Positions 54,940 to 64,000 of a stretch of DNA of 64,000 nucleotides are shown piece after piece; position 1 is the stretch's first letter, and each line of letters opens with the position of its first letter. The position numbers were made by a program, and so were the translations under genes. The stretch is from Epiperipatus broadwayi (taxonomy: Eukaryota > Onychophora > Udeonychophora > Euonychophora > Peripatidae): assembly GCA_028023455.1 (NCBI GenBank), contig JAQFVV010013070.1, forward strand, positions 78,501 to 142,500, written 5' to 3'. The notes beneath the pieces are model-generated. The model searched no databases, was not told the origin of the DNA, and saw only the letters and a list, made by a program, of their open reading frames with translations.

Positions 54940-55222
54940 TTTTATATTGGATTATTTCCATCATCTAATATGAGGATTAAATGTCTTTAGAAAAATTTAA
55001 CTTTATTTAAATATTCCAAATACATTCAACTGCTAGTAATAGCACATCAAATAGGCTAGTATATTCACAATGTTGCAAGAGTTATTATCTCATCTTCTTT
55101 AGGTGTTGCTGGCTTGACAAGTGAGAGTACTAGCATGGGATTGAAATCTAGATCCTTAGATTTTTGACTATTGAATTTTAAGGTAATGCTCTAAGCAACT
55201 GAGCCACCTTTCCAAAGGCAAA
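54940..55222 (-). mobile_element. tRNA-derived SINE, left copy
   Basis: On the minus strand: A-box GGTGGCTCAGTTGCTTAGAG (55189-55208), then B-box GATTTCAATCCC (55138-55149), a ~190-base body and an AATAAA near the end. Matches the copy at 57100-57390 throughout. Confidence 0.75.
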
Positions 55223-55239
55223 CTTCAGTAGAAATTTCA

Positions 55240-56350
55240 TAAACTTATCTATTAGGTTCCTTCTTATTTTTCCACTTTTTCCTAAGAAAAAAGTTGATTA
55301 GTGGTTTCCATACATTATGTATAGTCACACTTGGTTTATAGGATTTTTGCCATTGACATGTGAGCAGTTTCTTTAAATTTTCTTTTTTGTATGTATACAT
55401 GGTCTGCTATTTTAGACACATCTGTTTTCTGTCTTCCAGTCATCAGTTTATGTTCTTGTAATCAATTTTCAATGGGACAGTGAGTCTCACCATCATACGC
55501 TTTTTCATATTCACTTTGTATTTCATAGATACCGTTTTTTTTCTTTTAAGCATTTCAAGTATAGGTGTTGTAGATGTTATAATTTGTCATTGTGTGTTAT
55601 GGCTCTGGAAAGCTGTTTTGATGTTATATTGATTGCAAATTTTCCTTAATTTATCTGCTATTTTTGGAAGGTATTAGTAGGCTACAGTACCAATAATTGT
55701 CTTTTCTCTTGAGGGTTCTTTTTGATGTCTATTTAATGTTTTCTTAATTACAGAGGTTGGATAATCATTTTTCATAAGAGTTTGTTCTATATAGGTCTTT
55801 TCTTTTTCCAAATTGCTTGTTTCTGAACAAGCTTTTTTTCCTGTGTTCCACAGTGATAGTATAACTTTATGTTTGGTGTTTTTGGTGTGATTGGATGTAT
55901 AGGCTAAGCATTTTACAGTATGTGAAGGTTTTTGGTAAATTGTTGTTTTGATTTTACCATGAGGCAGTCTTCTCACAATGAATATCTAAGAATGCCAATT
56001 TTTGTTCTTGTTCTGATTCTGTTGTGAATTTAATTGAAGGGGATATGTTGCTGATGTATTTGTAAAAAGTTTGTAGCAGTGCTTCACCATGTGGCGATAC
56101 AACAAACATATTATCCACATACTAAAGACAAACTTTATGTGGATAGGGAGTATTTTTTATGTCTGTGGTTTTAAGTACTTCAATGTAAATATTGCTAATC
56201 AGGGGAGACAATAGTGAACCAATGCAATGAATTGATTTTGTTCAGAGAATTCTGTGTTATATTGAAAGTAGATTGTTCTTATGCAAATGGTTAATAGTTC
56301 AATTATACTATCAATAGGAAGAGGGGTTCTGGTTTGTAAAATACTGTCAC
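55240..56350 (-). pseudogene. PLE reverse transcriptase-endonuclease, left copy
   Basis: From right to left on the minus strand: a palm region with CMWIICLLYRH (motif C area, DD lost), then an open 100-residue frame (55976-55674) with KTTIYQKPSHTVKCLAYTSNH and YPTSVIKKTLN, which aligns with the YRKPTHT..YL...SNHP block that follows the RT core in PLEs. The GIY-YIG part lies further left (55650-55330) in broken frames. All reading frames are disrupted. Confidence 0.8.
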
Positions 56351-56399
56351 CATGTAATCTCTAGCTTACACATCCATTCACACCAGAAACACAAAACAT

Positions 56400-57060
56400 G
56401 GAAGTATACTATCACTATAGAACAGAGCAAAGGGAGTTTGTTTAGAAACAAGTGATTTGGAAAAAGAAAAAAATCTATGTAGAACAAACTCTTACAAAAA
56501 TGGTTATCCAGTAGCTTTTATTAAAAAAATGTTAAACGAACAACAAAAAGTACCATCAAGAGAAAAGACAATTATTGGTGCTGTAGTCTACCCATATATT
56601 CCAAAAAGTAGCAAACAAATGGAGGAAAATCTGCAATCAGTATAACATTAGAACAGCTTTTTGGAGCCATACCACATTATGATGAATTCTAACATCTACA
56701 AAACCTAAACTTGAAAAGCTGAAAAGAAAAAAAATGCATCTATGAAATACCATGGAATGTGCAAGAATATATATTGGTGAGACCAGCCATCCCATTGAAA
56801 AGTAAATGCAAGAATATAAACTGATAATTACAAAAGAAAAAACAGATGTATCAGACCAAGTATTTACCAATGAACATACAATCATTTGGGAAAATAGAAA
56901 AAAAATTGGATAGAGAAGAACAGATACAAAGAAAAAAAATGTAAAGAAGTTGCTCTCATGACAATGGTAAAAAGCCCATAAGCTAACCTTGCATGACTAT
57001 ACCTAATGTATTGAAACCAATAATCAACTTTGCTCTTATAAAAAGTGGAGAAATACACAG
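56400..57060 (+). pseudogene. PLE, inverted truncated copy, right arm
   Basis: The frame at 56457-56645 contains YPVAFIKKMLNEQQKVPSREKTIIGAVVYPYIPKSS, collinear with the left copy's YPTSVIKKTLN..PSREKTIIGTVAY. After a break, ARIYIGETSHPIEK (about 56762-56803) is the YIG half of the GIY-YIG domain. It begins inside the RT-EN linker, so it is strongly 5'-truncated. Confidence 0.78.
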
Positions 57061-57099
57061 GCTCTTCATAGATAAGTATATAAAATTTTTACTGACTGT

Positions 57100-57390
57100 T
57101 GCCTTTGGCAGGATGGCTCAGATGGTTAGAGTGCTACCTTAAAATTCAATAATCAAGAATATAAGAATACAGGTTTGAATTCCATGCTATTACTGTCAGT
57201 GGTCAAGCCATCAACACCTAAAAAAGAGGAGAGAATACTACTTCTTGAAATGTTGTACACATACTAACATGTTTGCTGTGCTATTAATATCAGTTTAATA
57301 TATTTGGAATTTTAAAATAAAGTTAAATTTTTCTAAAGACATTAAATACCAATACTAGATGATGGAAATAGTCCAATGTAAATATACAAC
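57100..57390 (+). mobile_element. tRNA-derived SINE, right copy
   Basis: A-box GATGGCTCAGATGGTTAGAG (57112-57131) and B-box GGTTTGAATTCC (57172-57183) at normal spacing for a tRNA-derived head, then a body ending near AAAATAAAG. The A-box is canonical and the B-box nearly so. It is the mirror partner of 54940-55222. Confidence 0.78.
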
Positions 57391-57403
57391 TAGAATATCA
57401 TCA

Positions 57404-58290
57404 TCACATGCCTTCAGGAAAAAAATAATTTATGATGGTTTGTTGTATCTGGAACTTTTCATTTTTAAAATCACTGGTTTTTTTAACAAATATCCATTGT
57501 TTTGTTTTATAATAATAGGATAATTCCATGTCATATATTTTTGTGTGACTGATTGCAAATACCAAGTACTTACCAGTGAATGTTGGTTTCCTAAAAATTA
57601 TCATTATTAGTTTACCATGAGGTAGTTCTGTGACAAGAACATCTAATAAGGAAAATTTTTGTACTTATTTTGATTCTACTACAAATTTAATTGAAAGGGA
57701 TACATTGTTAATGAGTATCTACAATGACTGTAATTATGCTTCATCATGTGGTCATACAACAAATATATCCCCCACAAAGTGAAGTCACACTTTAGATAAA
57801 AATGGAATAGTATTTATGGCTGTAGTTTCAAGTTTTTCCATGTAAATGTTGCTAAGCAAGGTTGACACTGGTGAGCCAAAATTCAACCTTCGATTTTGTT
57901 GGAAGAATTTGACTTATATTGAAAATGTGTGGATGTTATATACATTTGTAAATAAACTTTTTACATCAAAATGTACCAATATGTCAGTTCTTAATTGAAT
58001 AAACAGCTTAGGATCCCTGACAAATAACTGTCCTGGATGCCAAATGACTATACGTTTTGAAAAAAAAAATCTCAACAAACTTTGACTTAGGTGAATTTTT
58101 AGAAATAATAATAGATCTTAATGAAACATTGGCTTTATGAATTTTAGGTAGTCCATAAAGATGAGAAATTTTGCTGAAATACAATGTTAATTTATTTTTT
58201 TCTGACTGAAATACCCATGATGTTTCTTGAGTAATGCTGGTAATTTTATTTCTACCACTATTCTGAACTATACAAGGCATTTAAATTATA
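57404..58290 (-). pseudogene. PLE reverse transcriptase, 3'-truncated
   Basis: The open frame at 58280-58008 reads LYGLPKIHKANVSLRSIIIS, the diagnostic PLE fingers motif. The centre (57605-58000) is broken but retains motif-C- and KFSLLDV-like pieces, and 57604-57404 reads IIFRKPTFTGKYLVFAISHTK, the post-core block. The endonuclease is absent: the copy ends at 57404, right beside the end of the preceding SINE. It belongs to the same family as the adjacent inverted pair. Confidence 0.8.
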
Positions 58291-59001
58291 TTAGCAAACA
58301 ATAAAAAAAGTTTGCTTTATATCAGCTGAATAGCAGAGATGGATTGTAAAAATAAAAAGTTGCCATAAATTAAAGCCCATTTGAAAACCTTCATCTAATC
58401 CATGTGAACGCATCATGAAATAATTTACTTTATTTTCCTATATTTATCTAATAATCCATCACTACATATGGATGAATTAGGTAAAATAGGTAATGAACAA
58501 AAAATTGGATCATTAATGAATATACTAGAATAACTAAGGTTATGTTTATACTTTGAAAAATATAAATAAATACTCTGATGCTCCTACATATACCATATCC
58601 ACTAACAATAAAAATGTTTATCCAAATAAAAGCTCTTATAAGATTATTTTATTATTGTCAAATAAAGAAAATCAAGTGGTAAAATAATTTTTTATTTATC
58701 TGAAATTTCAAATCAATTGAAGGTTCCTGTAATGTAGTCAAAACTATTACAAAATAAAAAATATAGATCATTATAATATTCATATTTAATAACTCTTACT
58801 AATGATGAGTAAAGTAAAGTTGATGGGTGTTTTTATTACTTACATGGAAGAAAAGTTACCGATTAGAAGTGAATGCATGCACTTTTCTAATTTATTGGAA
58901 AACAGCAGATTGCTTTTTTGTGTTTGTCTGGTTTTGTTTATAGAAGATTATAATTCTGCGAATCCTTGCTGATTGTGCATTTGTTGTATTTTTATTGTTC
59001 T
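58291..59001. other. AT-rich DNA, no gene seen
   Basis: Possibly further decayed PLE 5' sequence at its left edge; nothing firm can be called. Confidence 0.4.
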
Positions 59002-59119
59002 GCACTGATATATATATATATATATATATATAGTGCATATATATCAGTGCATTTATATATATATAAAAATAAAGACATTTATATATATATATATATATAT
59101 ATTAAATGTCTTTATTTTT
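59002..59119. repeat. Two nested (TA)n palindromes
   Basis: GCACTGATATA (59002-59012) pairs with TATATCAGTGC (59040-59050). Immediately right, AAAAATAAAGACATTTA (59065-59081) pairs perfectly with 59103-59119 around a (TA)n core. Confidence 0.92.
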
Positions 59120-59250
59120 AAATCATATAATAATAATGCAAACAAATTAATTTAACGCAGTATTCAAGTTATAAACAATATATTTTTTACTGGAAGTACT
59201 TTCAATTGTATAACTGAAAATCTTTATCAAACATCAATACAAATGTACAC
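59120..59250 (-). other. Possible PLE 3' UTR remnant
   Basis: On the minus strand the sequence has TTTGATAAAG (core TTGATAA, rc of 59224-59230), then after 13 bases TTGAAAGTACTTCC (GAAA at rc 59200-59203). This is the same order and spacing as the hammerhead-like tails of the other PLEs here. No coding sequence adjoins it. Confidence 0.4.
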
Positions 59251-59274
59251 AAATTAAAACAAGTTATAAATTTC

Positions 59275-59655
<381 letters not shown>

Positions 59656-59723
59656 GTTTTCATGGTTGTATGATATAGATAAATTATGTTTTGGACTACA
59701 TGGTGTGTTATTTTCCATTATGT

Positions 59724-59763
59724 ACCGATATTTCAATGAACTAGTCTCCACCATTGTCAAGGT
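59724..59763 (-). ncRNA. Hammerhead-like motif in PLE tail, left arm
   Basis: On the minus strand: ACC, core TTGACAA (rc 59754-59760), an 18-base stem II region, GAAA (rc 59731-59734), ATAT, C, GGT. ACC and GGT form a 3-bp stem I exactly where expected and ATAT stands at stem III. Stem II is not clear. The core has U3 and A8 like the PLE at 15-18.7 kb. Confidence 0.45.
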
Positions 59764-60320
59764 TAACTTTTGAAAGAAAAATCATTAGATCTCAAACAGT
59801 AATGTGTCTGAGTGTGAGATGAGAAATGAGATTCAATTTGAAGTAGTTCAGCATTCACAATATGAGGCTTATCAAAATGTTTATTTCCGTCAGTTTTTTC
59901 ATTTATTATTTTTAAGTTAATATTAGAAGACAGAAATAAATTGAGAGGTTTCCACATAGCTGGAATTTGTTGTTCTTCATCAACTCTATTTAAATCAGGA
60001 GGTCTCTTTAATATTTCAATTGACTCTTTCATGGTTTTTTAAATCATACCCCTCCAAATTAGCAAGTATTTTTGCATTGTCAAAGTCAGGTTTGTGACCA
60101 ATTTCTAAAAAATGGGAAGTAAAAACTAATGTCTTAATTTTCTGATTAAAAACATTTATATATTCTTTAATTCTGACATTTATTCATCTATTAGACTGGC
60201 CTACATAGCTTCTTGAGTGCTGCAAACATGGAATTTCATAAACCCTCTTGTGTTCCAAAAATACTATCTTTACGTTTGTGTAAAAAATCTCAAATTTTCT
60301 TGCCAGTAGAAAAAATTGTT
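59763..60320 (-). pseudogene. PLE GIY-YIG endonuclease and C-terminus, left arm
   Basis: In broken frames from 60240 leftward: EIPCLQHSRSYVGQSNR (the PLE form of GIY-YIG), then FTSHFLEIGHKPDFDNAKIL, then an open 89-residue frame (60032-59763) starting MKESIEILKRPPDLNR and ending SNDFSFKS. The His and Asp in GHKPDFD fit the H-x-x-x-D pattern of these endonucleases. A stop separates the first and last parts. Confidence 0.8.
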
Positions 60321-60329
60321 TTTATATTA

Positions 60330-60861
60330 AAACTAGATAGTCTTCTACTGGCAAGAAAATTGGTGAATTTTTACACAAACTTAGAGGGTTTATGAAATTC
60401 CATATTGGAAGTGCTCAAGGTGCTATGTAGGCCAGTCTAATAGATGAATAAATGTCATAATTAAGTAACATATAAATGCTTTTAATCAGAAAATTAAGAC
60501 ATCAGTTTTTACTTCCCATTTTTTAAAAATTGGTCACAAACCTGACGTTGACAATGCAAAAATACTTGTTAATTTAGAAATGTATGATTTAAAAACCATG
60601 AGAGAGTCAATTGAAATATTAAAGGGACCTACTGGTTTTAATAGTGCTGATGAAGCACAACATAGTCTAGTTATGTGCAAATCTCTCATTATATCACTGT
60701 CTTCTAATATTAACTTAAAATTAATAGGTGAAAAAACGAAAAAAAAAAACATTCTGATAAGCCTCATATTGTGATTGCTACTTCAAATTGAATCTCATTT
60801 CTCATCTTACACTCATTCATGTTACTCTTTGAGATCTAATGATTTTTCTTTCAAAAGTTAA
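60330..60861 (+). pseudogene. PLE C-terminus, right arm
   Basis: The 64-residue frame at 60580-60774 (KTMRESIEILKGPTGFNSADE, LSSNINLK) matches the left arm's KESIEILKRPPDLNRVDEE and LSSNINLK. Upstream pieces correspond to the YVGQSNR and IGHKPD segments in other frames. It is broken by frameshifts. Confidence 0.78.
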
Positions 60862-60900
60862 CCTTGATAATGGCAGATGGTAGTTCGTCTAATTACTGGT
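60861..60900 (+). ncRNA. Hammerhead-like motif in PLE tail, right arm
   Basis: ACC, core TTGATAA (60864-60870), then GGT at 60898-60900. GAAA has decayed to CTAA, so this copy is more damaged than its left partner. Confidence 0.4.
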
Positions 60901-60942
60901 ATGTGATGGATAATAACACACAGTTTAGCCCAAAACATAATA

Positions 60943-60945
<3 letters not shown>

Positions 60946-61034
<89 letters not shown>
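60946..61034. repeat. (TA)n microsatellite, right cap of PLE pair
   Basis: About 43 TA units directly after the right arm. Confidence 0.97.
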
Positions 61035-61036
<2 letters not shown>

Positions 61037-61578
61037 TTATGTTTGTGTATGTGTGTAATGATAATTAATAGTTTAATACTGAATAAATATAAGGACACAT
61101 GAAATTTACAAAGTCTAGTTTAAATAATAATGAAACTGATCTTTAACTGCCATATTCAATAACAATTTTCAGAAATCAAATAGACCTATTCTTAACATAT
61201 TTAGATATTTTTATTTCAGATTATCCAGAACAATAACAACCAAAGAGTAAACTTAAACTAGCCTATATTTTTTTTAATGTAAAGACATTTAAATGACTGA
61301 TATTAAATTAATATATGACATGCTTATTTATTATAAAATTTTAGAAGTGAGTGAGATATATCCACTTTATAAATTTAATATCAGTTATTTAGAAATCAAT
61401 TTACATAAAAAGGTATAGGCTGGTTTATGATTACTCTCTGCCTGTTACTCTTCTGGATAACTAAATAAAATGATCTAAATTAAGGTAGGAAATTTTGATT
61501 CATTTTCTTTCAAAGAGTTATTGAACATAGCAGCTAGAGAAAAATTCAATTATTATTTAAAAAGTTCTTGGTAAACTT
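61035..61578. other. AT-rich DNA, no gene seen
   Basis: No recognisable feature. Confidence 0.5.
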
Positions 61579-61590
61579 CACACACACACT

Positions 61591-61627
<37 letters not shown>

Positions 61628-61628
61628 G
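61579..61628. repeat. (CA)n then (TA)n
   Basis: About 15 CA units with one CT change, followed by ten TA units. Confidence 0.95.
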
Positions 61629-61679
61629 CAAATTTATAAATAAATATTTAAAAATACATTATTTAAAAGCTTATAAAAA

Positions 61680-62230
61680 TATATGTATAATCGTCACTTA
61701 GGAGCTTTTTCAACCAATTTGTGGCTTTGTCAACTATCACGTTTAAAATGTCAGCTTTCCCATAATTCTATGATGTCAACTTTCCCATAATTCTGTGATC
61801 TCGATGTTTGCTGCTTGCCTATTAACCAAATGTTTCTTGTATTTACATATCAACATTGCCACTTTAATTTTCCTTTTATTATTATTTCTTTCAATTTCCA
61901 ATATTTTTACATTGTTATAATTAAAATCGAAACCATATATACATGATTTATTATGGTCATAAAAGACAGAAGCTGATAAATTATCATTATTTTTAAAATT
62001 TTGTTTTGTATTTTGAATCCTTTTAAATAACAATAAGTGTTCCTTTGTTCTTTTTTCCAACATGCACCTCGATTCACCTATATATCCATGGCCACACCCA
62101 CTGTCCATTTGTAAATGATACACTTTTTATTTGTAAATAAAGTTTTATCCTTTGAATTGTTTATTAATTTATTTAATGTAGGTGGTGCATAAAATGCAAT
62201 ATCACATATTCCTTTATAAATTTTCTTAAT
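61680..62230 (-). pseudogene. PLE endonuclease fragment of a further family
   Basis: The 115-residue frame (62123-61776) reads MYHLQMDSGCGHGYIGESRCMLEKRTKEHL, a GIY-YIG domain with the YIGE and R..EH motifs. It continues with LSASVFYDHNKSCI and VKILEIERNNNKRKIKVAMLI, the catalytic Glu region, and ends at LWES. To the right, broken frames give IAFYAPPTLNKLI, the linker before the endonuclease. Its C-terminus differs clearly from the other PLEs here. The 3' UTR carries TTGACAA (rc 61727-61733) and TGAAA, with CCA/TGG able to form stem II, and a 26-base tandem repeat. Confidence 0.82.
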
Positions 62231-62423
62231 GAAAAAATAAAGACATCGATTTATAATATTATATATATGTATAATTACAATTTTGTTTTTAATTAAAGGG
62301 CAATTTATTTTATTTTACATATATTGAATACAGTGGATTTAAATAATTTTAGAAAATGGTGGATCATTAAGGAATGGTGGAGACAATGTAAAAGAACTAG
62401 TAAGCTGAAATGCAAACTTTGTT

Positions 62424-62463
<40 letters not shown>

Positions 62464-62515
62464 TAAAGTTTATATATATATATATATATATGGATATATA
62501 TATATATATATATCC
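62424..62515. repeat. (TA)n blocks with short palindromic arms
   Basis: AAACTTTGTTTATA at the left pairs largely with TATAAAGTTTAT in the middle, and GGATATA pairs with TATATCC at the right. The LINE 3' end starts directly after. Confidence 0.85.
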
Positions 62516-64000
62516 ATGTTCAATCCATCTTCTCTGATATTCAGCTTATCTTCTTTACATCACCCTTGCACACTTCCTCATCTCATCCATCCATCTCACA
62601 ATGTGGTCTCTTTCTGGGTCTTTTACTTTGATCTGTTAATTTTTTCAATGAGGTCAGTAACACTTGTTTGGTCTTTTACCCATACATTGCATTTTTGATC
62701 TTTTCTTGTTACTCCCAGCATACATCTCTCCATACTTCTTTGAGTGGTCTGAAGTCTCTGTTTTGCTCTTCTATTAAGAGTTCAAATCTCAGGTCCATAA
62801 GTAAGAATTGGCAAAACACATTTGTTAAAACATTTCTTTTCAAACACATAGGCATATTTCATTTTAGTATCAAGTTATTTCTATCAAAAGCACTCCAACC
62901 AAGTTTAGTTTTATGATTTATTTCATCCATTATATTTCCATCTGTTTTAATAATCTGACCAAGATATTTGTAACTGTTAACTTCCTCTAATTCATCACAA
63001 TCAATCTTTATATTTATATTTTCAGCAAATTGATTAAACAATACTTTAGTCTTATTAACATTTATCTTTAGTCCTACTTCTCTACTTTTATCTGATAACT
63101 CCTGCAACATTTCTTCTGGTCTGAAGCATTATCTGAGCAAACAACTATATCATCTGAAAAATCTAAATGACATAAATAATCTCCATTTACTCTCACTCTT
63201 TTAGTTTCCCATTTTAATCCACAAAATACTTGCAGCACTGCTATAAAAAGTTTTGGAGATATGGAGTCACCTTGTCTTACACCCTTCTCAATGTTCATTT
63301 TCCTAGTATCGTTATGTAATCTAATTGTTGCTGTTGCATTTTTATAAATATTCTTTAAAATATGGCAATATTCTGGATCTATAACTTGATGATCCAATGC
63401 TTTAATCACTAAAGAATTGTTTATAGAATCAAAAGCCTTTTTATAATCTATATATCCAAAATGTAATGGCAACTCATATTCATTTGTCCTTTCTATAACT
63501 TCTTTCAATACCTGATATGATCTATGGTACTAAAACCCCTTTTAAATCCAGCTTGTTCTCTTGGTTGGTGGAAATCCAATGTTCTGTGTAGACGAGTTCT
63601 AATTATCTTGGTAAAAATTTTGTATAAAACTGATAAAAGACTTATAAGTCTACAATTTCTAATATATTCTTTACAATCTTTTTAAAATATTAATATTATT
63701 ACTGAATTCTTACAATCATATGGTACATCTTTATCATTTAGACAATTGGTATATAACATTGCTTATTTTTTTTCTATTTCTTCACTTGCTTCTTTTAATA
63801 TATCAATTATAATTACATTATTATCTGGAGCCTTTCTTTTCTTCATACATTTAATTGTATATCTCACTTCTTTCATTTAAAATTCTGGGCAATTTGGAAC
63901 ATGTAATAGATAAAGAAGATACCTGTTCTTTATTACTATATAATTCTTGATAAATGTCTTCTACCCATTTCATGATGTCATCTTTTTTTTTTAGTAATAA
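62516..64000 (-). pseudogene. RTE-like LINE, ORF2 fragment, continues past window
   Basis: From the right edge leftward on the minus strand: a broken EYIRNCRLISLLSVLYKIFTKI fingers segment and FHQPREQAGFKRGFSTIDHI. Then an open frame (63508-63074) with FGYIDYKKAFDSINN (motif A), EKGVRQGDSISPKLF (motif B) and CHLDFSDDIVVCSD (motif C as FSDD). Next, a frame at 63110-62859 gives EVGLKINVNKTKVLFN and VNSYKYLGQIIKTDG. C-terminal remnants with KRPRKRPHCEMDG reach about 62516. The motifs are those of RTE-type reverse transcriptases. One frameshift lies near 63100 and more lie downstream. The 5' part is outside the window. Confidence 0.88.

Larger units (their letters stand above)
54940..57390. mobile_element. 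PLE inverted pair with a SINE in each arm
   Basis: Left arm 54940-55815 (PLE on minus) and right arm 56445-57390 (PLE on plus) are inverted copies of each other; PLE sequence unique to the left copy fills most of the centre. Each arm ends with the same tRNA-derived SINE after the PLE coding end. The arms differ by many substitutions and indels, so the structure is old. This is the same head-to-head, tails-out plan as at 15-18.7 kb. Confidence 0.82.

Noticed and set aside
60213-60395. 60-residue plus frame spanning the PLE pair centre
   Set aside because: It reads across the inverted junction, antisense to the left arm's endonuclease region; the frame is incidental.

Overview
This window looks like repeat-filled, very AT-rich (roughly three quarters A+T by eye) nuclear DNA from an invertebrate animal. 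The supporting signs are long pure microsatellites ((AAT)n, (GATA)n, (TA)n, (TAG)n), several families of Penelope-like elements (PLEs) with GIY-YIG endonucleases, APE-type non-LTR retrotransposons, a Ty3/gypsy relic and tRNA-derived SINE-like sequences. I cannot name the species; a mollusc would fit but nothing proves it. I found no host protein-coding gene, functional tRNA, rRNA or CRISPR array. Almost every long open frame is a decayed retroelement frame or a translated microsatellite.

Layout. 1-6.4 kb: unassigned AT-rich DNA with three large microsatellites. 6.6-12.4 kb: one nearly complete but broken APE-type LINE (gag-like ORF1, then endonuclease + reverse transcriptase ORF2), bracketed on both sides by (TAG)n. 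13.0 kb: a tRNA-Val-like retroposon with target-site duplications. 15.1-18.7 kb: a PLE with a nearly identical inverted partial copy, capped at both ends by (TA)n. 18.9-22.6 kb: a PLE tail, SINE-like copies, a ~345-bp satellite and a second ~315-bp repeat arranged direct-direct-inverted. 23.7-32.6 kb: LINE and PLE relics, a ~346-bp repeat and unassigned DNA. 36.3-38.4 kb: an inverted repeat pair, then a tandem array of ~450-bp units each carrying a hammerhead-ribozyme-like core. 39.2-41.5 kb: a second LINE, related to the first, on the minus strand. 44.5-45.4 kb: two opposed gypsy integrase fragments. 48-52 kb: a hammerhead-like core, a foldback element and a 40-bp minisatellite. 54.2-62.2 kb: a cluster of at least five PLE copies or fragments, two forming head-to-head inverted pairs. 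62.5-64 kb: an RTE-like LINE running off the right edge.

How the parts connect. The array at 36.8-38.4 kb has the hallmarks of a metazoan retrozyme, a small non-coding element of tandem monomers each with a type I hammerhead, thought to be mobilised by PLE machinery. The PLE tails in this window also carry a hammerhead-like layout, but with the core TTGANAA instead of CTGANGA. This replaces the C3-G8 core pair with U3-A8, the same covariant change in several families. Nearly all these units occur as head-to-head pairs with tails outward, often ending in (TA)n. The PLE/retrozyme/(TA)n association is the most interesting content of the window.
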